Assembly: GCA_048268845.1 (NCBI GenBank)
Contig: JBLWUQ010000009.1
Coordinates: forward strand, 62,001-126,000
DNA length: 64,000 bases
Source: Muriiphilus sp048268845
GTDB lineage: Bacteria; Pseudomonadota; Alphaproteobacteria; Rhodobacterales; Rhodobacteraceae
Direction of reading: 5' to 3'
Positions 18,264 to 27,409 of the stretch are shown here, in pieces. The first letter of the stretch is position 1. Each line of letters begins with the position of its first letter. A model generated the notes under the pieces. The model did not search any database. It worked only from the letters and a program-made list of their open reading frames with translations, and was not told the DNA's origin. The position numbers and the translations under genes were made by a program.

Positions 18264-18980
18264 ATGTGCTGGAGTGAAGCGGCCTCCGTGGCGATGGTGG
18301 GGTTGGGCGCGGCGGCGACGCTGGTCACGGCCCGCAAGGGGATGCCCTGGGCGGTGCCGGTGACGCTGGGCTACTTCACCTTCATGGAGGCGCTTCAGGC
18401 GGTCGGCTATCTGGTGATCGACCAATGCGAACTGGTGCCGAACCAGACCGTGACGGCGCTCAGTTTCTTCCACATCGCACTGCAGCCGATTTTCATCAAC
18501 CTGTTTGCGCTGTCGCTGGTCGGGCCGCACATCACGCCGCGCATGCGCCGGGGCGTGATCGCGATCGCGGCGCTTGGTTCGCTGGTGGTCGCGATGAGGC
18601 TGGTGCCGTTCGACTGGGCCGGACCCTGCCGCGACGGCATGGCGCTCTGCGGGCCGGGGTGGTGTACCGTCACCGGAACCTGGCATCTTGCCTGGACCAT
18701 GCCGCTCAACGACATGTGGACCGCGATCTGGGGCGCGCGGATGCAGGATGCGATGCCCTTCCCCGGCTACATGCTGGCGGTCTTCGTGCTGCCCACGCTC
18801 TATGGCGGCTGGCGCTTTGCGCTGTTTCACCTGGCACTCGGCCCGGTGCTGGCGATGCTGCTGACCGACAACCCGAGCGAGATGCCGGCGATCTGGTGCC
18901 TGTTCTCGATCGGGCTGGTCACGACGGCGCTGGTGCCGCCGGTGCGCCGGGTGCTGTTTCCGCGAGGCGTGCCGGCCTAG
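18264..18980 (+). CDS. DUF5765 family membrane protein
   Basis: 238 residues beginning MCWSEAASVAMVGLG, with about seven hydrophobic segments spread over the length, so a polytopic inner-membrane protein. The MCWS start, a cysteine-rich loop near 120-135 (GPCRDGMALCGPGWC), and conserved HIALQP and TMPLNDMWTAIWG segments match the uncharacterised DUF5765 family as I recall it. Function unknown. It is divergent from the BMP operon and ends with a four-base convergent overlap with the cytochrome gene, an unusually tight packing. Confidence 0.78.
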   Translation: MCWSEAASVAMVGLGAAATLVTARKGMPWAVPVTLGYFTFMEALQAVGYLVIDQCELVPNQTVTALSFFHIALQPIFINLFALSLVGPHITPRMRRGVIAIAALGSLVVAMRLVPFDWAGPCRDGMALCGPGWCTVTGTWHLAWTMPLNDMWTAIWGARMQDAMPFPGYMLAVFVLPTLYGGWRFALFHLALGPVLAMLLTDNPSEMPAIWCLFSIGLVTTALVPPVRRVLFPRGVPA

Positions 18981-19366
18981 CCCTGCTGCAACCCCTCGAG
19001 ATACGAGGCCAGCAGGATCAGCGATACCGGCGTCGGCGTCGGCGTGCCGGTGGGGTCGATCCAGGTATCCATCGGGCTGGCGATCAGCGCGCCGAATTCG
19101 GGCATCGGCCCGTGCGTCGTGTCGCGCGAATAGCCGTCTATCGTCGACATCGCGTATTGCGCCGGGAAAGTGCCGCCGTGGCGCTTCGCCAGCGTCGTCA
19201 GATCGGGCGCGCCGAGTTCTGCGTTGCCTGTCGCATCCGCGCCGTGGCAGGCGGCGCAGTGGTCATCGTAAAGCCCCGCCCCGGTCATCGGCGGCTCCTC
19301 GACGCAGGCCGCCAGCGAGAGGGCGGAAAACGCCATGCAGGTGATCAGGATTGCCCGTGGTTTCAT
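18977..19366 (-). CDS. Cytochrome c family lipoprotein
   Basis: 129 residues. A lipoprotein signal (ALSLAAC, Cys21) is followed by one haem c site CAACH (Cys37, Cys40, His41) and a likely axial Met88 in HGPMPEFG. It is therefore a small, membrane-tethered, monohaem class I cytochrome facing the periplasm. Start at MKPRAILIT is chosen; an in-frame ATG three codons upstream is possible. The neighbour genes do not identify an electron-transfer partner. Confidence 0.88.
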   Translation of the reverse strand: MKPRAILITCMAFSALSLAACVEEPPMTGAGLYDDHCAACHGADATGNAELGAPDLTTLAKRHGGTFPAQYAMSTIDGYSRDTTHGPMPEFGALIASPMDTWIDPTGTPTPTPVSLILLASYLEGLQQG

Positions 19367-19467
19367 TTCGCCCATCCTTGTTATTTTGCCACAGCCTAGC
19401 GCATTCCCATGCCCGACGCCAAGCGCCAGCACTTGCACCCCTGCGCGGCGCGGCGCATTGTCGCCGC

Positions 19468-19872
19468 ATGGATATAACAACCGCAACACAATGGCTTGAC
19501 CAGCATTTTACCGCCTGGGTGCGGCAACTGGAAATCGAGGTCGATTCTGTTGCCTGCACCGGTGCCGTGCTGTCGATGCCGGTGACCGATGCGATCAAGC
19601 GCTCGGGGGGCATCGTCGCCGGACCGGCGCTTGCCACCTTGACCGATACCGCGATGGTTGTCGCCTGCGCCGGGCATTTCAAGGCGTTCCGTCCGGTCGC
19701 CACCGTCAACCTCGACCTTCAGTTCATGCGCCTCGCCAGCGGCGAGCGGATCACCTGCACCGCCACGATCCTGCGCGCGGGACGTGCGCTGATCTTCGTG
19801 CGCGCAATCATGACCGAAGAGCCTTCCGGCAAGGACGTGGCCCACGCCACCGCCACCTTTGCGGTGCAGTAA
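19468..19872 (+). CDS. Hotdog-fold thioesterase, PaaI family
   Basis: 134 residues with the PaaI-type hotdog core: GGIVAGPALATLTDTAMVVACAGH holds the active-site helix, followed by the FRPVATVNLDLQFMR strand and ERITCTATILRAGRALIFVRA. It probably hydrolyses acyl-CoA thioesters in the cytoplasm; the acyl group is unknown. It is a lone + strand gene between - strand genes, so it must have its own promoter in the 100 bases before it. Confidence 0.85.
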   Translation: MDITTATQWLDQHFTAWVRQLEIEVDSVACTGAVLSMPVTDAIKRSGGIVAGPALATLTDTAMVVACAGHFKAFRPVATVNLDLQFMRLASGERITCTATILRAGRALIFVRAIMTEEPSGKDVAHATATFAVQ

Positions 19873-19874
19873 GC

Positions 19875-20387
19875 CTACTGCTGCACGATGATCCGGGTCC
19901 GGGGCTTGCCGACCTCCTGAACCCAGCGATAGAACATCTCGGCATGGCTCGGATGCAGGCGCACGCAGCCATGCGACACCGCGCGCCCGAGGCTGGCGAT
20001 CTCATAGGTGCCGTGGATGCCGATATCGCCGTTGAAGAACACCGACCAGGGCATCGGCGCATCGTCATAGAGCGATGAGCGGTGGTTGGGCGACAGCAGG
20101 AACGGCTGGAACGTGCCGGTGGGCGTCTTGTAGCCCGCCCTTCCGGTCGAGACCGGCCAGACATGGGTTTCGCTTGCCCCGCCGCCCGCGCGCGTGACCG
20201 TCACCACCTGGTCGGAGAGGTCGATCACCGCCTCGAGGCGGTCGGGTGCTGCCGGCACGGTCGCGGTTGGCGGCAATTCGGTGCAGCCAACCACCAGAAC
20301 CAGCGCCGCGAGCGCTGCGAAACCGGCGCGAAGCCTGCCCGCGTCAGTCCTGAACCACGATGTAGGTGTCTTTCTTGTCCGTCGCAT
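19875..20387 (-). CDS. L,D-transpeptidase (YkuD) lipoprotein
   Basis: 170 residues. After a basic start, LAALVLVVGC gives a lipobox (Cys35), so the enzyme is tethered to a membrane on the periplasmic side. The YkuD domain holds IHGTYEIASLGRAVSHGCVRL, with His125, His139 and catalytic Cys141. It makes 3-3 peptidoglycan cross-links or attaches proteins to peptidoglycan. Its best start (ATG at 20387) lies inside the preceding L,D-transpeptidase gene, overlapping by 44 bases. No later ATG/GTG/TTG precedes the lipobox, which supports that overlap. Confidence 0.85.
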   Translation of the reverse strand: MRRTRKTPTSWFRTDAGRLRAGFAALAALVLVVGCTELPPTATVPAAPDRLEAVIDLSDQVVTVTRAGGGASETHVWPVSTGRAGYKTPTGTFQPFLLSPNHRSSLYDDAPMPWSVFFNGDIGIHGTYEIASLGRAVSHGCVRLHPSHAEMFYRWVQEVGKPRTRIIVQQ

Positions 20388-20811
20388 AGACCATCTCATA
20401 AAGCACCCTTGCATGTTCCGGCGCGAGCCGCACACAGCCCGCCGAGGCCGGACTGCCCAGCGCCCCGGTCGAATAGGTTCCATGTATGGCGTAGTTGCCG
20501 GAATAGAAGATCGCGAAAGGCATTGGCGCATCATCATAAAGCGATGATTTGTGATCGCGGCTGAACCACTCGGGCTGATAGGTGCCGCGCGGCGTGATCT
20601 TTCCCGCCCGCGCGGTCGAGACCGGCCAGGTATGCAGCCGCCGCCCGCCGCGCATCACCACCATGCGCTGCTCGGACACGTCGACCCGGATCACGATCTG
20701 GTCGGACCGCGCGGCGGTCGAAAACCGCTCGCTCGCCTCGGCACCGGTGGCAGCCAGCGTTCCTGCGGCCAGAAAAATCGACATGACAAATTGTTTGGCG
20801 AATCCACCCAT
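20344..20811 (-). CDS. L,D-transpeptidase (YkuD), secreted
   Basis: 155 residues with a cleavable signal peptide (SIFLAAGTLAATGAEA) and a YkuD domain. Catalytic motif IHGTYSTGALGSPASAGCVRL gives His110 and Cys126. It shares the SSLYDDAPMP and RAGKITP-GTYQP segments with the lipoprotein enzyme encoded next, so the pair arose by tandem duplication and then diverged in anchoring: this one is soluble, the other lipidated. SAG replaces SHG before the catalytic Cys, so the third motif residue differs between the two copies. Confidence 0.9.
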   Translation of the reverse strand: MGGFAKQFVMSIFLAAGTLAATGAEASERFSTAARSDQIVIRVDVSEQRMVVMRGGRRLHTWPVSTARAGKITPRGTYQPEWFSRDHKSSLYDDAPMPFAIFYSGNYAIHGTYSTGALGSPASAGCVRLAPEHARVLYEMVYATDKKDTYIVVQD

Positions 20812-20885
20812 GGTTCAGACATCCTTTTTACCCCGCCGCCCAGACTAGGGGCGCGGCCGGGATGCGCAACCGCATTGGAAGGAGT

Positions 20886-21569
20886 CTAACCGCCGGTGAC
20901 GAAGCCGTTGTCCAGGCGCAACACCCGGTCCATCCGCGCGGCCAGCCCGAGGTTGTGGGTGGCGATCAGCGCCGACAGCCCGGTGTCGCGCACCAGGTCC
21001 ATCAGCGCCGCGAACACCCGGTCCGAGGTTTCGGGGTCGAGGTTGCCGGTGGGCTCGTCCGCCAGCAAGAGCGCCGGGCTGTTCGCCAGCGCCCGGCAGA
21101 ACGCCACCCGCTGCTGTTCGCCGCCCGACATCTCGGCCGGGCGGTGATGCGCGCGCGGCGCAACCCCCACACGTTCAAGCAGCATCATCGCCCGCTCGCG
21201 CGCCGCCGCCTGCGCAACTCCGTTGGCCAGTTGCGGCAGGATCACGTTCTCGACCGCCGAGAACTCCGGCAGCAGGTGGTGGAACTGATAGATGAAGCCG
21301 ACATTCTCGCGCCGCATCGCGGTGCGCACCTGATCGCCCGCGTCGGTCATGTCCTGACCGCAGATCGACACCCGCCCTGCATCGGGCGTGTCGAGCAACC
21401 CGGCGATATGCAGGAGCGTCGATTTTCCCGCCCCCGAGGGTGCGACCAGCGCCACGACCTCGCCCGGCACCAGTTCCAGCGTCGCGCCACGCAGCACGTT
21501 GACCTCGCCCGGCCGACCGCGGTTGAAATGCTTCTCGACGCCGTCGAGGACCAGAACCGGCTCACTCAT
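20886..21569 (-). CDS. lolD: Lipoprotein-releasing system ATPase LolD
   Basis: 227 residues. ATPase that powers extraction of outer-membrane lipoproteins from the inner membrane and hands them to LolA. Walker A APSGAGKS, Q-loop YQFHHLLPEFSAVENVILP, signature MSGGEQQRVAFCRAL and Walker B LLLADEPTGN are typical of the LolD/MacB class. It overlaps the end of the LolC/E gene by eight bases, which identifies it as LolD rather than another ATPase of that class. Confidence 0.94.
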   Translation of the reverse strand: MSEPVLVLDGVEKHFNRGRPGEVNVLRGATLELVPGEVVALVAPSGAGKSTLLHIAGLLDTPDAGRVSICGQDMTDAGDQVRTAMRRENVGFIYQFHHLLPEFSAVENVILPQLANGVAQAAARERAMMLLERVGVAPRAHHRPAEMSGGEQQRVAFCRALANSPALLLADEPTGNLDPETSDRVFAALMDLVRDTGLSALIATHNLGLAARMDRVLRLDNGFVTGG

Positions 21570-22848
21570 AGCGCAGCGCCTCGACCGGGTTCATCCGCGC
21601 GGCGCGTCGGGCCGGGAAGATCGTGACCAGAAAGCTGAGGGTGAGCGACAGCGCCACCGCCGACATCACGTCGCCAAATTCGAGCTTGGCCGGCAGCCGG
21701 TAGATGCCGCGCACCGATGGATCCCACACCCCGCCGCCGGAAATGGCGTCGACCAGCGCGAAGATCGGGTCGATGTAGATCGCAAAGAGGCAGCCCACGA
21801 CCACCCCCGCCGCCGTGCCGACCAGCCCGGTGAGCGAGCCGCAGAGAAAGAAGATCCTGAGCACCGAACCTTCGGTCAGCCCCATCGTGCGCAGGATGCC
21901 GATGTCGCGGCCCTTGTTCTTGACCAGCATGATCAGCCCGGAAATGATGTTCATCGAGGCGATCAGCACCAGCACGCTGAGGATGATGAACATCACGTTG
22001 TCCTCCATGTCGAGCGCACGCAGGAAGGCGCCGGAACTGTCGCGCCAGGTCCAGACCGCCGAATCCGGCCCGGCGGCGCGCATGATCTCCATCAGCCGCG
22101 CATCGACATTCTCGGGGTCCTCCAGCATCACCTCGATCTCGTCGGCGCTGCCTTCCTTGTTGAAAAAGCTCTGCGCCTCGTCGAACGGCAGGTAGACGCG
22201 GGTGCGGTCGATGTCCCAGCGCCCGGCGGTGAAGATATAGACCACCTCATAGGCGTTGACCCGCGGCGTGGTGCCGAAGGCGGTCTTGACCCCGTTGGGC
22301 GAGATGATCCGGATCTTGTCGCCCACCGTCACACCCAGATCGCGCGCCACGCCCGAACCGATCGCGATGCCGCGCCCGTAGGCCGTGAGGTCACCGACGA
22401 AAGCCTCGGGGTTGGCGATGCGCGGGATCGTCAGAAGGTCGTCATAGCGCAGACCGAACACCTCGACCCCGGTATTGGCCGCGTCCTTGTTGGCCATCAC
22501 CTGACCCTTGATCAGGGGCGCGGCGCGGGTGACGCCCTCGACCTCGGCGATACGCGCCGCCCAGCCGTCATAATCGGTGATCTGGCGTGTCGGGTTGCCG
22601 GCCTCGTCAATGACCATGCGTGAATAGACCGTGACATGGGCATTGGCGCCCAGGATCGTGTCGACGAACTCGCCACGAAACCCGGTGCGCACGGCCAGCG
22701 TGATGATCAGCGCGGCCACGGCGAGCGTGATGCCGATCAGCGAAATCCACGTCATCACGCTGACGCCGCCCTCGGCGCGGCGCGCGCGCAGGTAGCGCCA
22801 GGCGATCATCCATTCGAAACGGGCAAAGGGGGGGGTGCGGCTGGCCAC
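21562..22848 (-). CDS. Lipoprotein-releasing system permease LolC/LolE
   Basis: 428 residues with an N-terminal membrane segment (MTWISLIGITLAVAALIITLAV), a large periplasmic domain, and three C-terminal membrane segments (MFIILSVLVLIASMNIISGL and beyond). The MIAWRYLRARRAEGGVSVM start and NIISGLIMLVKNKGRDIGILRTMG are family signatures. Alphaproteobacteria commonly have a single LolC/E type (called LolF in some) acting as a homodimer. A GTG start with GGAG before it is chosen, since the longer frame has no similarity. Confidence 0.92.
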   Translation of the reverse strand: MASRTPPFARFEWMIAWRYLRARRAEGGVSVMTWISLIGITLAVAALIITLAVRTGFRGEFVDTILGANAHVTVYSRMVIDEAGNPTRQITDYDGWAARIAEVEGVTRAAPLIKGQVMANKDAANTGVEVFGLRYDDLLTIPRIANPEAFVGDLTAYGRGIAIGSGVARDLGVTVGDKIRIISPNGVKTAFGTTPRVNAYEVVYIFTAGRWDIDRTRVYLPFDEAQSFFNKEGSADEIEVMLEDPENVDARLMEIMRAAGPDSAVWTWRDSSGAFLRALDMEDNVMFIILSVLVLIASMNIISGLIMLVKNKGRDIGILRTMGLTEGSVLRIFFLCGSLTGLVGTAAGVVVGCLFAIYIDPIFALVDAISGGGVWDPSVRGIYRLPAKLEFGDVMSAVALSLTLSFLVTIFPARRAARMNPVEALRYE

Positions 22849-23378
22849 GTGAACTCCGGCTGGTTTCGCGCGAAAGTGCGGCGCGGCGCGGCGAAGGTCA
22901 AGCCGATGACGGCAGGTTCGCCCAGGCAATGCCGATCACCCCGCGCGGAGCATCACCGGCGGGTCGGATGGTTCGGCTGGGTTCGTCGTCGCACTTGGGA
23001 AATGAAGTGGCGGGCCCGCCTTTGGGCAAGTGATCCTTAGCCGGGCGCAGAGCCTCGCCTGCACCTTCCTCAGGTGGTCTTCGGTGTCCCGGCTAGCCCC
23101 TCGCCCGGTTTTCTCATGCCGGGGTCGGAGCGTGGATACCACTTTCGTGCACGGGGGTGTTTATACGTCATCAAGGTTAACGACCCCGTAACCTTGCGCT
23201 CGCATCTTCATCTTGGAGAAATACTCCATGGCCCTCTCGTCGGTCCCGCAAGCGGGACCGACTGCCGGGTTCGCAACCGTGCCGGTGGCACGGTCACTCA
23301 GGGTCCTCCCCCGGACCGGGCTGGGGGCTCTGCCCCCAGACCCCCGAGGTATTTGACGAGCAAAGACGTGAAAGGCGC
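22849..23378. other. 530-base gene-free stretch between mraY and lolC
   Basis: No convincing coding frame is present; the open frames here lack ribosome sites and any family similarity. The half next to mraY holds a repeat element with two hairpins (listed separately). The other half, 22849-23230, has GC-rich sequence without a structure I can name, and must include the lolC promoter. It marks the place where murD would follow mraY in related genomes. Confidence 0.6.
23239..23367 (-). repeat. Box-plus-hairpins repeat element, copy 1
   Basis: Read on the - strand just after mraY: a 25-base box (23367-23343) starting GTCTTTGCTCG and ending AAATACCTCGGG, then a hairpin CTGGGGGC-aga-GCCCCCAG (23339-23321), and further on a second hairpin with 11-bp arms GTCGGTCCCGC/GCGGGACCGAC (23262-23239). 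A second copy with 23 of 25 box bases identical lies at 32180-32258 in the opposite orientation. Hairpin sequences differ between copies but their order and position are kept. May also end mraY transcripts. Confidence 0.72.
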
Positions 23379-24467
23379 CTATCGGATCTTCAGCGTCGCC
23401 AGCCCCACTAGCGCGAGGATCAGCGCGATGATCCAGAAGCGGATCACGATCTGCGGTTCGGACCAGCCGCGTTTTTCGAAATGGTGGTGGATCGGGGCCA
23501 TCAGGAACACCCGCTTGCCGGTGCGTTTGAAATAGAGCACCTGGATGATGACCGACAGCGCCTCGACCACGAAGAGGCCGCCGACGATGCCCAGCACGAT
23601 CTCGTGTTTCATCGCCACCGCGATCGCGCCGAGCGCGCCGCCGAGTGCCAGCGAGCCGGTGTCGCCCATGAAGACCGCCGCGGGGGGCGCGTTGTACCAG
23701 AGGAACCCAAGTCCTCCGCCGATCAGACCGGCGGCGAAGACCAGAAGCTCGCCGGTGCCGGGAACGTAGTGGACCTCGAGATACTCGGTGAAGTCGACCC
23801 GGCCGACCGCATAGGCGATGATGCCCAGCGTCGCCGCCGCGATCATCACCGGCATGATCGCCAGCCCGTCCAGCCCGTCGGTCAGGTTCACCGCGTTGGC
23901 CGCGCCGACGATGACGAACCCGGCGAAGGGCAGGAAGAACCAGCCGAGGTTGATCAGCGTGTCCTTGAACACCGGCAGCGCCAGCTGGTTGGTCAGCGCT
24001 TCGGGGTGGAACTGGGCGACGAACCATGCCGCGCCGAGCGCGATGATGCCTTCGAGCAGCAGCCGCTTGCGCCCGGAGAGGCCGGAATAATTGTCGTTCT
24101 TGCGGATCTTGCTGTAGTCGTCGGCAAAGCCGATCAGCCCGAAGCTCAGTGTCACGCCAAGCACCATCAGGACGAATCCATTGTCGAGCCGCGCCCAGAG
24201 CAGCGTCGCCACGGTGATCGCGCCGATGATCAGGACGCCGCCCATGGTGGGGGTGCCGGATTTCGTCTCGATATGCCCCTCGGGTCCGTCTGCGCGGATC
24301 GGCTGGCCGTTTTTCTGGCGCCGTTTCAACAGGTTGATCAGGGGGCGTCCGAACAAGAAGCCGAAGATCAGCGCCGTGAAGAAGGCTCCGCCGGCGCGGA
24401 AGGTGATGTATCGGAACAGGTTGAAGATGTCGCCACCGTCGGAGAATCCGGTCAACCAATAAAGCAT
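23379..24467 (-). CDS. mraY: Phospho-N-acetylmuramoyl-pentapeptide transferase
   Basis: Integral membrane enzyme joining UDP-MurNAc-pentapeptide to undecaprenyl phosphate to form lipid I. 362 residues, ten hydrophobic segments. Family motifs visible: KSGTPTMGGVLII near the N-terminus, GFADDYSKIRKNDNYSGLSGRKRLL with the catalytic Asp pair, NAVNLTDGLDGLA, and the C-terminal MAPIHHHFEKRGW. It is the last gene of the mraZ operon here; the gene normally next in relatives, murD, is missing. Confidence 0.98.
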   Translation of the reverse strand: MLYWLTGFSDGGDIFNLFRYITFRAGGAFFTALIFGFLFGRPLINLLKRRQKNGQPIRADGPEGHIETKSGTPTMGGVLIIGAITVATLLWARLDNGFVLMVLGVTLSFGLIGFADDYSKIRKNDNYSGLSGRKRLLLEGIIALGAAWFVAQFHPEALTNQLALPVFKDTLINLGWFFLPFAGFVIVGAANAVNLTDGLDGLAIMPVMIAAATLGIIAYAVGRVDFTEYLEVHYVPGTGELLVFAAGLIGGGLGFLWYNAPPAAVFMGDTGSLALGGALGAIAVAMKHEIVLGIVGGLFVVEALSVIIQVLYFKRTGKRVFLMAPIHHHFEKRGWSEPQIVIRFWIIALILALVGLATLKIR

Positions 24468-24484
24468 CGAGAACGTCCCATGTT

Positions 24485-25909
24485 TCAGCCGTCCTGCGGA
24501 TGGCCCAGTTTGCGCACCGCGTCAACCACGCGGCTGACATACGAGCCCTTGGAGCCCTTCACCAGCACCACGTCGCCCGCGTCGACGAGGTGGCGGATGC
24601 GCGGGATGAGGTGTTCGGCGGTCTCGGCCCAGTGGCCCTGTTTCTCGGCCGCCAGCCGTTGCCACAGCCCGCGCATGCGCGGCCCGACGCAATGAACCTG
24701 GTCAAGCGCCGCCATGGTCGGCAGATCGGCCAGCGACGCGTGAAGCGCGGCCTCATCCTCGCCAAGCTCGAGCATGTCGCCCAGAACCGCGATCCGCCTG
24801 CCCTTGGAGATGCGCCCGGCATCGTTCACCGGCTGCGCCGCGGCCAGCATCTCGAGCGCTGCCTCCATCGAGGTCGGGTTGGCGTTGAAGGCGTCGTCGA
24901 TCAGGATGAGCGACAGGTCCTCGACCGGGTCGAGCCAGATCACCTCGCGGGTGCCGCGCCCGGCGGGCGGCAGCCAGTCGCCAAGCCCGCGCGCCGCCAG
25001 CGTCACGTCGGCCCCGAGCGCGCGCACCACGCCCAGCACCCCCAGCGCGTTCATCGCGAAGTGCCGCCCGGCGGTGGCGAGGCGGACAAGCTGGGTGGCC
25101 TCGCCCAGACGCATGCGCGCGACGGTGGCGTCGTCGCAAAGCTCGACCCGGTCGAGCAGCAGCGTGTTGTCGGGGCCGGTGCCGAAGGTCTCGACATGCG
25201 CGCGGCGCGCGTGGGCGGCGGCGGTCAGGATCGGGGTGGTGGCAAGGTCGCCGTTCACGATGGCGGTGCCGCCGGGCTCAAGCCCGTCGAAGATCGCCGC
25301 CTTTTCCCGCGCGATGGCCTCGATACTGTCGAAGGCCTCGAGATGGGCGGCCGCGACGGTGGTGATCAGCGCCACATGCGGCCGCGCGAGGCGGGCCAGC
25401 GGGGCGATCTCGCCGGGGTGGTTCATGCCGATCTCGATGATGGCGAAATCGGTTCTGGCGGGCATCCGCGCCAGCGTCAGCGGCACACCCCAGTGGTTGT
25501 TGTAGCTGGCCTCGGCGGCGTGCACCCGGCCCTGCCCGTCCAGCGCCGCGCGCAGCATTTCCTTGGCCGAGGTCTTGCCGACCGAGCCGGTAACGGCAAC
25601 GACCCGCGCGCGGCTGCGCGCCCGTCCGGCGCTGCCAAGGCGTTCGAGCGCGGCGAGGACGTCATCGACGATCAGCAGCGGCGCGTTTGCCGCGATGCCC
25701 TCGGGGACGCGGCTGACCATCGCGGCGGCGGCGCCGTTTGCCAGCGCCTGCGCCACGAAGTCGTGGCCGTCGCGCACGTCCTTGAGGGCGACGAACAGAT
25801 CGCCCGGCTGGATGCTGCGGCTGTCGATGGACACGCCCTGTGCCTTCCAGCCGCCCTGTGCCCGCCCGCCGGTGGCTGCGGCGGCGTCGCGGGCGGTCCA
25901 GAGGTTCAT
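24485..25909 (-). CDS. murF: UDP-N-acetylmuramoyl-tripeptide--D-alanyl-D-alanine ligase
   Basis: Cytoplasmic Mur ligase adding D-Ala-D-Ala to the UDP-MurNAc-tripeptide. 474 residues in the three-domain Mur order: N-terminal substrate domain (VSIDSRSIQPGDLFVALKD), central ATPase domain with VTGSVGKTSAKEML, and a C-terminal Rossmann-like domain after LILIDDAFNANPTSMEAALEML. ATGA overlap with murE upstream and a 17-base gap to mraY. All key motifs intact. Confidence 0.97.
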   Translation of the reverse strand: MNLWTARDAAAATGGRAQGGWKAQGVSIDSRSIQPGDLFVALKDVRDGHDFVAQALANGAAAAMVSRVPEGIAANAPLLIVDDVLAALERLGSAGRARSRARVVAVTGSVGKTSAKEMLRAALDGQGRVHAAEASYNNHWGVPLTLARMPARTDFAIIEIGMNHPGEIAPLARLARPHVALITTVAAAHLEAFDSIEAIAREKAAIFDGLEPGGTAIVNGDLATTPILTAAAHARRAHVETFGTGPDNTLLLDRVELCDDATVARMRLGEATQLVRLATAGRHFAMNALGVLGVVRALGADVTLAARGLGDWLPPAGRGTREVIWLDPVEDLSLILIDDAFNANPTSMEAALEMLAAAQPVNDAGRISKGRRIAVLGDMLELGEDEAALHASLADLPTMAALDQVHCVGPRMRGLWQRLAAEKQGHWAETAEHLIPRIRHLVDAGDVVLVKGSKGSYVSRVVDAVRKLGHPQDG

Positions 25910-27396
25910 GCCAGGCGGCCTTCCAGCGCCGCGACCGCGACCGAGGCCTGTTCGGCATCGTCGAACGGCAATACGTCGTCGCCGACGATCTGGCCGGTCT
26001 CGTGGCCCTTGCCGGCGATCAGCAGCGCGTCACCCGCCCCCAGCATGTCGACGCCGCGCAGGATGGCTTCGGCCCGGTCGCCGACCTCGGTCGCCTCGGG
26101 GCAGCCGGCCATGACCATCGCGCGGATCGCGGCGGGGTTCTCCGAGCGCGGGTTGTCGTCGGTGACGAGGACGATGTCGGCATGGGCCGCCGCGGCCTCG
26201 CCCATGCGGGCGCGCTTGGTGCGGTCACGGTCGCCACCGGCCCCGAAAATGACCACGATCCGGCCCATCACATGCGGGCGCAGCGCCTGCAGCGCGGTGG
26301 CCAGCGCGTCGGGCGTATGGGCGTAATCGACGAACACCGCAGCGCCATTGGCGCGGGTCGCGACCAGTTGCATGCGGCCACGCACGGTGGTCAGGTCCTC
26401 GAAGGTGGCAAAGACATCCTCGGGCGCGGAGCCTGCGGCAATCGCCAGCCCCGCCGCCATCAGCACGTTTTCCGCCTGAAACCCGCCGATCAGGTTCAGC
26501 CTCGCCTGTTTCGGGCGGTGCTGCCAGTGGAACCGCAGCTCCTGCCCGGTGGCGCCGAAGCGGCGGTTGGTGATGTGCAGCGTCGCGCGCACGTCCTCGC
26601 CCACGGTGATGACCTCCTGCCCGCGCCCCTCGCAGACCTTGGCCAGCGCCCAGCCCTTGGCGTCGTCGATGTTGATCACCGCGATGCCGTCCTCGGGCAA
26701 GACGCGGGTGAACAGGCCGGACTTGGCGGCGAAGTAGTCGTCGAAGCTCTCGTGGTAGTCGAGGTGGTCCTGCGAGAAGTTGGTGAACCCGGCAGCGGCA
26801 AGGCGCACCCCGTCCAGACGCCGCTGATCCAGCCCGTGCGAGGAGGCCTCCATCGCCGCGTGGGTCACGCCGTGGTCGGCCATCTCGGCCAGCATCTCGT
26901 GCAGGGTGATCGGCTCGGGCGTGGTATGGGCCGAGGGCGCGGCGAAGGCACCTTCGACGCCGGTGGTGCCGATGTTGACCGCAGGCAGGCCCAGCAGCGA
27001 CCAGATCTGCCGGGTAAAGCTGGCCACCGAGGTCTTGCCGTTGGTGCCGGTGACGGCAACCATGATGTCGGGTTGCTTGCCGAAGAACAGCGCCGCCGCC
27101 CAGGCCAGCGCCGCGCGCGGGTCTTCGGTGACGACCAGGACCGGGTCATGCTCGACGATGAGGTCATGCGCCAGACGCACGCCCTCGGGGTCGGTCAGGA
27201 TCGCGCCAGCACCCATGCGCAGGGCATACTGGATGAACTCGGCGCCGTGGATGCGGCTGCCGGGAAGGGCGGCGAACAGGTGTCCGGGCCTCACCTTGCG
27301 GCTGTCGACCGACAGGCCGGTGATCGCCGCCTCGCGCCCGCCCCTGGCCGAAAGTCCGAGCGCTGCGAGTGTGGTTGTGTCTGCGCGCGTGGCCAT
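25906..27396 (-). CDS. murE: UDP-N-acetylmuramoyl-tripeptide synthetase
   Basis: Mur ligase adding the third stem amino acid, 496 residues. VTGTNGKTSVASFTRQIW is the ATP-binding loop. Near the C-terminus DDNPRSENPAAI matches the DNPR motif that selects meso-diaminopimelate rather than lysine, so the product is the usual Gram-negative meso-DAP tripeptide. Four-base overlap with murF and a 13-base gap from ftsI. A carbamylated lysine region (MEASSHGLDQRRLDGV) is present. Confidence 0.97.
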   Translation of the reverse strand: MATRADTTTLAALGLSARGGREAAITGLSVDSRKVRPGHLFAALPGSRIHGAEFIQYALRMGAGAILTDPEGVRLAHDLIVEHDPVLVVTEDPRAALAWAAALFFGKQPDIMVAVTGTNGKTSVASFTRQIWSLLGLPAVNIGTTGVEGAFAAPSAHTTPEPITLHEMLAEMADHGVTHAAMEASSHGLDQRRLDGVRLAAAGFTNFSQDHLDYHESFDDYFAAKSGLFTRVLPEDGIAVINIDDAKGWALAKVCEGRGQEVITVGEDVRATLHITNRRFGATGQELRFHWQHRPKQARLNLIGGFQAENVLMAAGLAIAAGSAPEDVFATFEDLTTVRGRMQLVATRANGAAVFVDYAHTPDALATALQALRPHVMGRIVVIFGAGGDRDRTKRARMGEAAAAHADIVLVTDDNPRSENPAAIRAMVMAGCPEATEVGDRAEAILRGVDMLGAGDALLIAGKGHETGQIVGDDVLPFDDAEQASVAVAALEGRLA

Positions 27397-27409
27397 CTGC
27401 TTTCCCCGA

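Noticed and set aside
15371..18277. A 968-codon + strand frame across the BMP operon
   Set aside because: Antisense to the ATPase and binding-protein genes, with the same shadow composition and no ribosome site or family match.
22936..23142. Small - strand frame in the mraY-lolC gap as a gene
   Set aside because: No ribosome site, no hydrophobic or domain pattern, and arginine/proline-rich content typical of random GC-rich frames.
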